Positions 17,772 to 26,688 of a stretch of DNA of 64,000 bases are shown piece by piece. A program made the position numbers and the translations under genes. Numbering within the stretch: the stretch's first letter is position 1; each line of letters starts with the position of its first letter. The notes under the pieces were generated by a model. That model did not search any database. It was not told the DNA's origin and saw only the letters and a program-made list of their open reading frames with translations. The stretch spans positions 62,001 through 126,000 of the forward strand of contig JBFNNX010000023.1 of the NCBI GenBank assembly GCA_040791665.1. The letters are read 5' to 3'. The DNA comes from Thiodiazotropha sp040791665 (GTDB taxonomy: Bacteria; Pseudomonadota; Gammaproteobacteria; Chromatiales; Chromatiaceae).

Positions 17772-18709
17772 GGCGACTCCAGTATCGCAGGGCGCTTGCC
17801 GGTGAGCGTCTTGAGAAAAGCGGTCAGCTGACGGTTCTCCTCCGGTGTAAGATCAAAACCCAGGTTGTGGAAGGCCATGGTCGCCAGAGTCTCGCCCAGA
17901 GTGCGCTTACTGCCGTCGTGCAAATAGGGGGACGTGAGTTCAATATTGCGCAGACTCGGCACCTTGAACCGGTTGCGATCGAAGGGATCGCCGGTACGGG
18001 CATAGAGGTCACCAGCCTCAACATCTTTCTCCAGGGGATTGACCGCACCGATATACTGATATGAATTCCCGCCCAGATTGATACCGTTATGGCAGGTTAC
18101 GCAACCCATGGTTCTGAATAACAGATATCCCTCTTTCTCATCTGTCTGCAGTTCAATTTCACCCCTCAGGTAGCGGTCAAAACGGCTGTCGGGAGTAAAC
18201 AAGGCCTTTTCGAATTCAGCGATGGCATCGGTGACATCTTCGAACCTGACGCGAGACTGATGATAGACGCGCGAAAAGAGCTGGGGATATTCGGCATGTT
18301 TGTTCAGGCGCTGCTCGACCTCCTCGGCAGTCATAGCCATTTCAATAGGGTTATGCAGAGGACCAGCCGCCTGTTCTTTCAGGTCCTGGGCGCGACCATC
18401 CCAGAACTGCCTGAAGTTATAAAACGAATTGAAAACCGTCGGCGCGTTCAATGTGCCCTTCTGGTTTCCGATTCCAATGGAGACTTCGCGAGGTTCGGCG
18501 CCGCCATGGTCGGGATCGTGGCAGGTTGCGCAGGCTACGGTGTGGTCCCTGGAGAGCAGGGTATCGAAAAACAGGCGCTTGCCCAATTGGGCCTTGCTCT
18601 CGTGATAGTCCACTTCTTGAGGCAAGGGTTGCAGGGGCTGCAGGGCCAAGGCCTGATCAAACAGCTGCGATGCCAGCAAGAGGATGCTTAGTAAATAAAC
18701 TCTCGGCAT
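17768..18709 (-). CDS. Di-haem cytochrome c peroxidase (CcpA/MauG family)
   Basis: This 313-residue exported protein has a signal peptide (about 1-22) and two CxxCH haem-binding motifs, C60-H64 (CATCH) and C203-H207 (CVTCH). The layout matches bacterial di-haem peroxidases that reduce periplasmic H2O2 with electrons from cytochrome c. MauG-like relatives oxidise other substrates, so the exact reaction is open. Its last codons overlap the GGDEF-EAL sensor gene, suggesting that peroxide or redox state feeds c-di-GMP signalling. About 495 bp without a gene lie upstream. Confidence 0.9.
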   Translation of the reverse strand: MPRVYLLSILLLASQLFDQALALQPLQPLPQEVDYHESKAQLGKRLFFDTLLSRDHTVACATCHDPDHGGAEPREVSIGIGNQKGTLNAPTVFNSFYNFRQFWDGRAQDLKEQAAGPLHNPIEMAMTAEEVEQRLNKHAEYPQLFSRVYHQSRVRFEDVTDAIAEFEKALFTPDSRFDRYLRGEIELQTDEKEGYLLFRTMGCVTCHNGINLGGNSYQYIGAVNPLEKDVEAGDLYARTGDPFDRNRFKVPSLRNIELTSPYLHDGSKRTLGETLATMAFHNLGFDLTPEENRQLTAFLKTLTGKRPAILESP

Positions 18710-19153
18710 CGTGAATTTCCAATCATTGATTGATTTCTCCTCCTACAGGGAGATGGTAGGCAAAACGACATACTCGATGATATCGACTGAGGCTACCGAT
18801 CCTTAAATCTGCAGCCAACCCCCTCTTTTCATAAACAACTGATTTTTTTACCATACAATCCAGCCTACAGAATGAATTATTGAAAATTTTTGTATATTCT
18901 CGACGAAGCAATGGTTTGTGCGGAAATCTGAAATCCCGAACTATAATCCCTGCCTTGTACGACACACAGCTTCAACTCATGGCATGATATCCGGCCACCG
19001 CTGCCAGGGAGTGACGTCGGCGACAGCAACCTCGTTATGGGAAATCTCGATCCAGTGAGCGCCCCTCAGGATCAATGATTGACAAGATTGATGAGATCTG
19101 CATCGGGAGACGTGAAAACTGCAGCTTCAAGGCGCTGAAGTATGTGAGGAAAA
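18710..19153. other. Gene-free stretch upstream of the di-haem peroxidase gene
   Basis: The region should hold the peroxidase promoter; an AT-rich part lies around 18840-18900. A possible open frame at 18723-18965 on the minus strand has no recognisable domain or ribosome binding site and was not called. Nothing else stands out before the argG terminator at 19154. Confidence 0.4.
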
Positions 19154-19179
19154 GGCCGGGCATCCGATGATGCACGGCC
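19154..19179 (-). terminator. Rho-independent terminator of argG
   Basis: On the minus strand, a GGCC-anchored stem (GGCCGTGCATC / GATGCCCGGCC, one mismatch) with a 4-base loop is followed directly by TTTTCC. It lies about 25 bp beyond the argG stop. Confidence 0.8.
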
Positions 19180-19204
19180 CTATCATATAGCGAGGTCAGA
19201 GCTG

Positions 19205-20425
19205 TTACTTTCGCTTCGAGGCGGCTACCCGCAGGCGCAAGGCATTCAGCTTGATGAAGCCCTCCGCATCCTGTTGATTGTAGGCGCCGGCGTCTTCTTC
19301 AAATGTGGCAATCGACTCATCGAACAGACTATTGGTATTGGAGCGACGCCCAACGATATCCACATTTCCCTTGTAGAGTTTGACTCTCACCACACCATTG
19401 ACCACCTGTTGAGTATGGTCGATAGCGGCCTGCAACATCTCCCTTTCCGGGGTGAACCAGTAACCGTTGTAGACCAGCTTGGCATATCGAGGCATCAGCT
19501 CATCCTTCATATGCGCGGCTTCCCGATCCAGGGTCAATGACTCCATGGCGCGGTGCGCCTTGAGCAGGATCGTGCCACCGGGCGTCTCGTAACAACCGCG
19601 CGACTTCATGCCCACATAGCGATTCTCGACTATATCGGCTCGCCCGATCCCGTTCTCTCCGCCCAACTGATTGAGTTTCAATAAGAGTGCCGCTGCGGAG
19701 AGCTTCTCGCCGTCGATGGAGACCGGATCTCCGTTCTCAAACCCGATCTCGACATAGGTCGTCCGGTTCGGGGCCTCTTCAGGGGAGACCGTCCAACGCC
19801 ACATATCGTTGCCGGGCTCATTCCAGGGATCTTCAAGGTCATACCCTTCGTATGAGATATGGAGCAGATTGGCATCCATCGAATAGGGCGATTTCTTACC
19901 CTCCCGTTTCATCTCGATTGAAATTCCGTTGGCCTCGGCATAGGCCAAGAGCTTTTCTCGGGAATTAAGATCCCACTCACGCCATGGAGCAATGATCTTG
20001 ATATCGGGCCGCAATGCATAGGCGCCCAATTCAAAACGCACCTGATCGTTGCCTTTACCTGTGGCGCCGTGGGAGATGGCATCTGCGCCGGTCTCGTTGG
20101 CGATTTCAATCAGACGCTTGGCGATGAGGGGTCTTGCTATGGAGGTCCCCAGTAGATACTCGCCCTCATAGATGGCATTTGCGCGAAACATCGGGAACAC
20201 GTAGTCGAGGGCGAACTCCTCTTTAAGATCCTCTATGTAGATCTCCCCGATACCTGCCGCCTCAGCCTTGGCACGCACTGGCTCGACTTCCTCGCCCTGG
20301 CCGATATCCGCAGTAAAGGTCACCACCTCACACTGATACTCATCCTGCAGCCACTTGACGATAATCGATGTATCGAGACCACCCGAGTAAGCCAGAACCA
20401 CCTTCTTAATGCCATCTTTTGACAT
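19205..20425 (-). CDS. argG: Argininosuccinate synthase
   Basis: ArgG joins citrulline and aspartate with ATP, the penultimate step of arginine synthesis. The 406 residues show the N-type ATP pyrophosphatase loop LAYSGGLDTSI (about residues 11-21), then SHGATGKGNDQVRFE and the YSMDANLLHIS segment. Length matches the family. A GGGAG ribosome binding site precedes the ATG. It is monocistronic, with its own terminator, and lies about 12 kb from argE-argA. Confidence 0.97.
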   Translation of the reverse strand: MSKDGIKKVVLAYSGGLDTSIIVKWLQDEYQCEVVTFTADIGQGEEVEPVRAKAEAAGIGEIYIEDLKEEFALDYVFPMFRANAIYEGEYLLGTSIARPLIAKRLIEIANETGADAISHGATGKGNDQVRFELGAYALRPDIKIIAPWREWDLNSREKLLAYAEANGISIEMKREGKKSPYSMDANLLHISYEGYDLEDPWNEPGNDMWRWTVSPEEAPNRTTYVEIGFENGDPVSIDGEKLSAAALLLKLNQLGGENGIGRADIVENRYVGMKSRGCYETPGGTILLKAHRAMESLTLDREAAHMKDELMPRYAKLVYNGYWFTPEREMLQAAIDHTQQVVNGVVRVKLYKGNVDIVGRRSNTNSLFDESIATFEEDAGAYNQQDAEGFIKLNALRLRVAASKRK

Positions 20426-20635
20426 CTGCTATCTCCCAGAAAAGATGCTTTAAAACAGATCATTATAACCCATCTTGAAACAGATGATATGCGTGAATAC
20501 GGCCATGATCACGGACACTGCCGCTAGGGTTCCTGTTCCCCTGAAAAAATATCGATAACCCGGCAACTGCTATAATTCCAATAATTTTTATCCTTATATG
20601 CTGTACGCACTGAATAATATTGACGGCGTAAGCTT

Positions 20636-21923
20636 TTGAACTATAAAAAACTAGCCACACTCCTTCTCGCTGCATGGTGCCTGGTGGTACTGATATCTCT
20701 CGGCTGGAATGTACAAAACACTCAAGACAAGCATCTCCATTTCCTGAAAGATACCTCACGTCTTATTTTTGACCATGTCATAATAGTCAGACAGTGGAAC
20801 GCCAACCATGGCGGCGTCTATGTACCGGTCACCGAGTCGACTCCGCCTAACGATTATATCGAAATCGACAGGCGGGATATTGTAGTTGACGATAAACTGA
20901 CCTTAACCTTGGTCAATCCGGCATACATGACCAGGCAGGTTGCCGAACTTGCCGCTCAAAGTAACGGTATCCAACTACACATCACCAGCCTCAATCCGAT
21001 TCGCCCAAAAAACAAACCCAGCGATCAGGAACGTGAGGCACTGCTTGAATTTGAATCCGAGGACAGCGACGCGTTCAGCCGCTTGCTCGCAGACAAAGAC
21101 GGTTATCGTTTCTTCTATATGGCTCCCTTGATGACTACTCGGGCCTGCCTGCAATGCCAAGAAAAGCAGGGATATAAGGAAGGCGATTTACGGGGAGGCA
21201 TCAGCGTTACCATCCCCGATGTCCACCCCGCGCCAATCCGGGGAATAATTGTCGGTCATGGCGTGATTGGAATAATTGTTATTGTCACACTGTTGCACAA
21301 GCTCTTTGCCAGTTATGACCGAGTTCACCAGCAATCGATCAACGATGCCCTGACCGGAATACCCAACCGCCGCCACTTTTTCGACAGGCTGCTTACCGAA
21401 TACCGACGCGCCAGCCGTTACCAAATTCCCTTGACGCTGATGATTTGCGATATCGATTATTTTAAGCAGTTCAACGACTCTCTCGGCCACCTGGGAGGGT
21501 GATGACTGTCTGATCAAAGTGGCCAGAAACATACAGAAATCGTTACATCGCGGTGGTGATCTGTGTGCGCGCTTCGGCGGTGAGGAATTTATTATTATCC
21601 TGCCGAATACGGATAGGGCCGGAGGGGAGAAGGTTGCCAGGCGTATCCAACTGGCGATTGCTTCCCTGGCAATTAAACATCCCGATTCCCCAATCGATGA
21701 AAATCTGACCTTGAGCATAGGACTGGCCACTGACTTCAAGGAATATCCGTCACACTATAATCTGATAAAGCGTACAGATGACGCACTCTATCGATGTAAA
21801 CACCAGGGCCGCAAGCGGATCGAATATGAACCTCTAACACCAGATCGTGACGGCAAGACAGCTTTGACAGAAGCATCGAACGAAAACAGAAACAGTGAAG
21901 AAGGGGCTATCCACACTGGCTAG
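20636..21923 (+). pseudogene. Frameshifted DUF3365-GGDEF diguanylate cyclase with lost haem motif
   Basis: The first frame (20636-21502) encodes a signal anchor, a DUF3365/Tll0287-like sensor domain, a second membrane span near residue 205-225 and the start of a GGDEF domain, ending at LGHLGG. The rest, with an intact GGEEF signature, continues in another frame (to 21923). Removing one G from GGGAGGG near 21494-21500 restores LGGDDCLIKVARN, so a single-base insertion explains the break. Sequencing error cannot be excluded. The sensor's usual CxxCH haem site reads CLQCQ (C171, C174, Q175), so the haem-ligating His is missing. Start is TTG at 20636. Confidence 0.8.
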
Positions 21924-22013
21924 CGGCTTACTGCAATTATGCCGTTGCATCAGTCTTCGACAACAATCATTTCAATTTTTGATTGCACGAGGCACCGTAC
22001 CGCAGCGTCAGCT

Positions 22014-22733
22014 TCAGGGTAACAAAATGGAGAAAACGCCTCCCCCCGTCTCGGCCTGATTCGCCAACGCCACATGACCGCGTATACCATTATGTTGATG
22101 CAGATCGAGCACAGTCTGGGTGAAAAAGAGCCCTAACCCGGTGTTGTTGTTGATAAAGCCCGACTCAGGATTCATGAATCCGTCTTGTTGTGCCAGCATA
22201 TTACTGGGAAATCCATCACCGTTATCCTCGACACCGATAGTCAAACCCTGAGGCGATGCCTTCGCAGTCAGATGAATTTTATCGCCGGTATAGCGCAAGG
22301 CATTGCTGATCGCATTCCCCATGACACCCATCATCAGATTTCTGTCGAAATACCAATACAAGTCATGTTCACACTCTATATCGTAATCGATCCCTTTTTG
22401 CCTCATTATGACAGCATGCTCCAGCAGTGCCTCATCAAGAAAATCCTTGACTGAATGGGCATCAACATTCAATAAATAGACTCCCTCTTCAACCTTGAAT
22501 AACGTCAGTAATTTTACCAGATTGTTATTGATCCTGCGCACCTCATATTCCATATCGGCGCATTGTTGAATCCCTGCGCACCCTTCCATTTTACTGATCT
22601 CTGAAATCGTTCCGATGAACTTGAGCAATATTCCCAGTGAGTTCTTTATATCATGGGACACCATTGCAAAAGCCGACTTTAGATCGATCGCATCCCTGTC
22701 ACTGTTAATTTTATCCACCAAGACCCTCCTCAA
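22014..22733 (-). CDS. Soluble sensor histidine kinase (partner of REC-TPR protein)
   Basis: This 239-residue kinase has a HisKA-type helix pair with the phospho-acceptor in VSHDIKNSLG (H27). The HATPase domain follows, with N-box GNAISNALRY, G1 VEDNGDGFP and G2 GLGLFFTQ. There is no membrane span and no input domain, so its signal must come from partners. It overlaps the upstream REC-TPR gene by 23 bp, pointing to tight co-expression as a two-component pair. Confidence 0.88.
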   Translation of the reverse strand: MRRVLVDKINSDRDAIDLKSAFAMVSHDIKNSLGILLKFIGTISEISKMEGCAGIQQCADMEYEVRRINNNLVKLLTLFKVEEGVYLLNVDAHSVKDFLDEALLEHAVIMRQKGIDYDIECEHDLYWYFDRNLMMGVMGNAISNALRYTGDKIHLTAKASPQGLTIGVEDNGDGFPSNMLAQQDGFMNPESGFINNNTGLGLFFTQTVLDLHQHNGIRGHVALANQAETGGGVFSILLP

Positions 22734-24345
22734 CTGCAGCTGGTGTAATCTTATTCAACATATCAAGAAAGCGACCTGCATCTGTATCCTGATGATCCCT
22801 TTCGAGTAATCGGTTAAGCGAGAATCTGCATCTGAAATGATAGCCTGGATCAATACCGTTAACGCGCATATAATTGATCATTGCACCAGACGCCATCAAC
22901 ATCAGCGTTCTGTTTCTGGGATAACGCTCAACGGTATCGTTTAGCAAGGTAATCGCCTGCTTCAGTCTGTCTGTACGCAACAGTTCAGTACACTTTATAT
23001 GTATCTGTTGCAATTCACTCTTGGCGATTGAAACCAATCCTTCAACATCATGATCCCTGCCATGATGCAGCATCAATTGTCGGACACGGTCTATCCAGTG
23101 ATCATCATCATGGTGATTGCCGAGCAATACTTTCAACAGTTCCTGTGCCTCGTCGGATTTCGACAGTTGGAACAGGTCATCGGCAGCATCCAGTAAATGG
23201 TGGGCGGTAACATCTCTTTTATGTTCATCAACCAGGCGTATTATCTCATCAAGATAGATGTCAAGACCGGTCATTACACCTTGATGATGTTGTGCCAGCG
23301 CCTGGCCACACAACATTTGGATACGGTCTGCCGGCTGATGACTGAAGCGTTTACGACCTTCACTGAGCAACTTGACCATTTTGGGTCTGCGGCCATTGTT
23401 TTGGTAGATATTCGCCAAGCACCTATACTCCTGAGCGCTGGCAAAACATGAATTTCTTCCCCAACGTATGGCAGCCTGATAGGCCCTTTCAGCTCTGTCA
23501 GTATCGCCGTTATGCTCTGCCAACAGCCCCAGCTTCCTTTGCCTGGCAACCGCTTTAGGTGACATATCAACCGCCTCTTGCAGCAGTTGTTGCGCCTCTT
23601 CGGTCTCCCCTCTCTTCTCCAACAGCCGAACCAACCAATCGTAGACCTCGAGGTAGAGATGATTTTGTTCGATCAGCGCCCTGAATCCAGCCTCCGCCTG
23701 TTCATGATTGTCTTTCAGAAAGTCGATCTTGCTCAGTCCGAAACGAGCCCAGGGAAAATTACGAATCGCCAATATCTCCTGATAGATCTTTTCGGCCTCA
23801 TCGACACGTTTGATATCCAAGCACAGCTCCGCCTGGAGTTTAGCCAGATAGAGTCGTTGCTTGAGATCTTTCCCGCAGCGATCCCGACATAGATCTATCG
23901 CACTCAATTTGTCATCACGAATGAGTGCGTCATCTATCTCCTTCAGCTGACGCTTTCTGTTTAGTGCGACTGTCAAACGGTGGTGCAACACCTCACGATT
24001 AATCGGTTTCACCATATAGTCATCGGGCTGATGCTCCAATGCGCTCATCACCATCGGCATATTGCTTTCTGCCGTGATCATGAAAAAGGTGGCCGCATGC
24101 CCCAGGCAACCGAGATACCTCGCTTCCTCAAGAACCTGCTGACCATCTTTCCCGTCACCCAGGTTGTAGTCACATATCACAACATCATAACTGTTGTTTG
24201 CCAGTAGCTTCAGGGCCTTTTCACCCGAGGAGCAGGTTGTGACATCGGTTGTACCATAGCTGGTAAGCATCCCCTTAAAGGAGACTCGCATCTGGTCAAA
24301 ATCGTCGATTATCAGGTAGTTGAGGTTTTGCCGCAGTTCTTCCAT
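22711..24345 (-). CDS. Response regulator: REC domain fused to TPR repeats
   Basis: The 544 residues have an N-terminal receiver domain (about 8-125) with acidic pocket D14/D15, phospho-acceptor D59 in VICDYNLGDG, T91 and K113 in MVKP. From about residue 130 to the end are helical TPR-like repeats, visible in segments such as AEKIYQEILAIRNFPWARFG and ARQRKLGLLAEHNGDTDRAE. With no DNA-binding or enzymatic output domain, it probably signals through protein contacts. It is the first gene of a minus-strand pair with the histidine kinase. A perfect FNR-type box lies 113 bp upstream. Confidence 0.88.
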   Translation of the reverse strand: MEELRQNLNYLIIDDFDQMRVSFKGMLTSYGTTDVTTCSSGEKALKLLANNSYDVVICDYNLGDGKDGQQVLEEARYLGCLGHAATFFMITAESNMPMVMSALEHQPDDYMVKPINREVLHHRLTVALNRKRQLKEIDDALIRDDKLSAIDLCRDRCGKDLKQRLYLAKLQAELCLDIKRVDEAEKIYQEILAIRNFPWARFGLSKIDFLKDNHEQAEAGFRALIEQNHLYLEVYDWLVRLLEKRGETEEAQQLLQEAVDMSPKAVARQRKLGLLAEHNGDTDRAERAYQAAIRWGRNSCFASAQEYRCLANIYQNNGRRPKMVKLLSEGRKRFSHQPADRIQMLCGQALAQHHQGVMTGLDIYLDEIIRLVDEHKRDVTAHHLLDAADDLFQLSKSDEAQELLKVLLGNHHDDDHWIDRVRQLMLHHGRDHDVEGLVSIAKSELQQIHIKCTELLRTDRLKQAITLLNDTVERYPRNRTLMLMASGAMINYMRVNGIDPGYHFRCRFSLNRLLERDHQDTDAGRFLDMLNKITPAAVEEGLGG

Positions 24346-24457
24346 GAGAGTACATCTATCCCTTGGTTATGCATGGGGAGCTCCAGGAAAAGCACCCGGG
24401 TACGTAATTCTCATATCGTGCAAACCGTTAGACGCTTAAACACAATTGTAAACTCAC

Positions 24458-24471
24458 TTGATTCAGATCAA
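24458..24471. promoter_or_regulatory. Perfect FNR/ANR box between divergent signalling genes
   Basis: TTGATTCAGATCAA matches the FNR/ANR consensus TTGAT-N4-ATCAA exactly. It lies in the 359 bp between the REC-TPR gene (start 24345, minus) and the interrupted histidine kinase gene (start 24705, plus), 113 bp and 234 bp from the two starts. Oxygen-dependent control of one or both is a plausible inference. Nothing else is recognised in this spacer. Confidence 0.65.
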
Positions 24472-24704
24472 TTAAATTACGAATAAGATGACTATCCCTG
24501 CTATGCATACCCCTGAATACCGGACATCAACACCCGATACCGATCAGTGGGTCATAGCATTGTCCCTGATTAAGGAATTTACTTAATAGATCGTTCAAGC
24601 TGTTTAATGGATAAGCGCTATATCCACCATATAGCAGAGAAGGTTATTATCAGTCATCGGATATAGCCCATTGTTCCGCTCCAGTTCGCCAACAAGAGAA
24701 AAAA

Positions 24705-25466
24705 ATGTCGCTAGCCAAAAAGAATAAAATTCTTGACGCCTTCACTCATTCTCAAATACCGGACGTAAATAAGCAGACTCAAAAACGCGAGCGTTCTTCT
24801 TCATCTTCGATCAATGAAGAGGAGGAGCGAAAAAGACTATCACGTGAGTTGCATGACGGGCTGGGGCAGCTATTGACTACGATTGGATTACAGGTACAGC
24901 AATGTCTGAATCATTACGATAGTCATTCACTTCCAAGCCAGTCACCACATGACCACAAAGTCTCGTTACAACAGATTTAAGTCATGGTGAAAGAGGCGAT
25001 TGGCGAAGTCAGATCCATATGCAGCTCCATTCGGCCCGCCATTCTCGATGACCTCGGTGTCCTGGCGGCCATCACCTGGCAATGCAGGCAGATCTCGCAG
25101 GCCTCCCCATCATTAAAGATCGTGACAGATTACAGGATTGAAGAGGACCAGATACCCGTTGCCTACAGAAACCCGATCTACCGCATCGTACAGGAATCAT
25201 TGAACAATACCCTGAAATACTCACATGCAAGCCGAATCGAAGTCACACTCTCACTACATGACGAATCGATCCACCTGAGCGTTATTGACAACGGCATAGG
25301 ATTTGACATTGCCTCTATCCACGAGGGGCTTGGCCTGGGATTGATGAGCATGCGTGAAAGAGTGGAGTCGTTGAACGGCAAACTGGAAATCGCTGCCGCC
25401 GTCAATTCGGGGGTCGAAATTCAGGCATATCTTCCACTTCGAACGATGTCACTCTGCAACATATAG
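24705..25466 (+). pseudogene. NarX/DegS-type histidine kinase interrupted by an in-frame stop
   Basis: One reading frame carries a HisKA_3 dimerisation helix with acceptor SRELHDGLGQLL (H50) and, beyond a TAA at 24978-24980, the conserved SIRPAILDDLG segment. The HATPase domain follows, with N-box QESLNNTLKYSHA, G1 VIDNGIGFD and GLGLMSMRERV. The frame is unchanged across the stop, so this is a nonsense change and not a frameshift. An ATG at 24984 lies 3 bp after it, so the two parts (24705-24980, 24984-25466) could be translated as separate coupled polypeptides. No membrane or sensor domain is present. Confidence 0.75.
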
Positions 25467-25808
25467 TCACAACTCTCAGACTTGCACCACCCCCTTTTTT
25501 ATCACGGAGTGTCATAAACCCTTACACGGATGGGTTTTATTTAAACGACTAGACGAGCTAAATTGTTAACTTTGATGTCACCCTGGGACTCACTGCAGTG
25601 CAAGGTGTATCGTATATCAATAGAATTGATGCGGAGCGACCCAAGGCTTTGCTTACAGCCTCTCGATAATTTCACTTCGGTTATAACTGGCATCAACGTT
25701 ATTTGACGGCTTCAGGGCACTATTCTTCGGTCGCACCGGCCTCAGTTCGTACACTGCGCGTATCGGAAACCACCTGAGTAATGACAGCAACATATGGGAT
25801 GATGAATA
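25467..25808. other. Gene-free stretch with weak hairpin before the DUF533 gene
   Basis: A weak stem ATAAACCC / GGGTTTTAT (about 25514-25539), followed by TTT, could end the kinase transcript. The remaining roughly 270 bp show no gene; the DUF533 promoter must lie here, but no clear boxes are visible. Confidence 0.35.
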
Positions 25809-26591
25809 ATGGCTAATATAGATGCGATCAAATTGCTTGGCAGCATACTCAACAGCGGCGTCTTGTCCCGTGGTTCCGGCTCCAACATATTGGGCTCGGT
25901 TATCGGAGCCATGATGGGAGGCGGCCAGGCCTCGACTGGAGGCGGACTCGGCAATATCCTGGGCAGCGTTCTGGGTGGCGGGGGCGCTCAATCGGGAACA
26001 GGAGGTCTCGGAGACCTTTTGAGCGGTGGCAGCAGGACACAGGGATCGGGCCGGTCCGGCGCCGGCGAACTCACTGATCTGCTTGGCGGTCTGCTTGGCG
26101 GTGGTGCTGGAGGCGCAGGATTGGGAGGTTTGCTGGGCGCCGCCATGTCCCAATTCGGCGGACAACGGGAAGCTCAGCCTGCGGCTCACTTCAAGTCCAG
26201 CGATCATCTGCCCCAGGGCATGGATTATCAGCAGGCAACGGACCAGGCGACCCTGTTGATTCGCGCCATGATCAATGCCGCCAAGGCCGACGGCAAGGTC
26301 GACAGGGAGGAACAGCAGAAGATTCTCGGCAAGCTTGGTGAAGTGACCCAGGACGAGATCGAGTTCGTTCGCAATGAACTTGCGCAGCCGTTGGATCTGG
26401 AGGGATTCGTTCGCTCCATACCGCAAGGGTTGGAACAACAGGTCTATGCCATATCGCTGATGGCTATAGATCTAGACAGTCAGGCGGAAGCTCAATACCT
26501 GCACGGCCTTGCCCAGGCTACCCGAATCTCGCCTCAGGTCAGCAATCAAATCCATGAACAGTTTGGCGCTCCATCCATCTACCGGACCTGA
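25809..26591 (+). CDS. DUF533 / TerB-like protein (YebE type)
   Basis: The 260 residues begin with a low-complexity Gly/Ser/Leu-rich half (about 1-125) full of GGLG and LGGLLGG repeats. A helical TerB-like DUF533 domain follows (about 140-255), with RAMINAAKADGKVDREEQQ and VYAISLMAIDLDSQAEAQYL. The conserved Asp/Glu positions are those of the tellurite-resistance-like metal-binding fold. The family role is unknown. It is convergent with ilvC, with a strong hairpin in between. Confidence 0.88.
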   Translation: MANIDAIKLLGSILNSGVLSRGSGSNILGSVIGAMMGGGQASTGGGLGNILGSVLGGGGAQSGTGGLGDLLSGGSRTQGSGRSGAGELTDLLGGLLGGGAGGAGLGGLLGAAMSQFGGQREAQPAAHFKSSDHLPQGMDYQQATDQATLLIRAMINAAKADGKVDREEQQKILGKLGEVTQDEIEFVRNELAQPLDLEGFVRSIPQGLEQQVYAISLMAIDLDSQAEAQYLHGLAQATRISPQVSNQIHEQFGAPSIYRT

Positions 26592-26645
26592 AAGCGATTT
26601 ACTGTAGCGGGCGTAGACGAAAGATTGTACGGCTCTTATGGTTCA

Positions 26646-26666
26646 GGGTGCGGCAAAACCGCACCC
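26646..26666. terminator. Bidirectional hairpin between DUF533 gene and ilvC
   Basis: GGGTGCGG-CAAAA-CCGCACCC forms a perfect 8 bp GC-rich stem between two convergent genes. No T-run is present on either side. Confidence 0.6.
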
Positions 26667-26688
26667 CGCCCCGATACTTGAATATGGA

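Noticed and set aside
18723..18965. 80-codon minus-strand frame just upstream of the di-haem peroxidase gene
   Set aside because: Its composition looks random, it has no start signal and no family match; more likely the 5' untranslated region.
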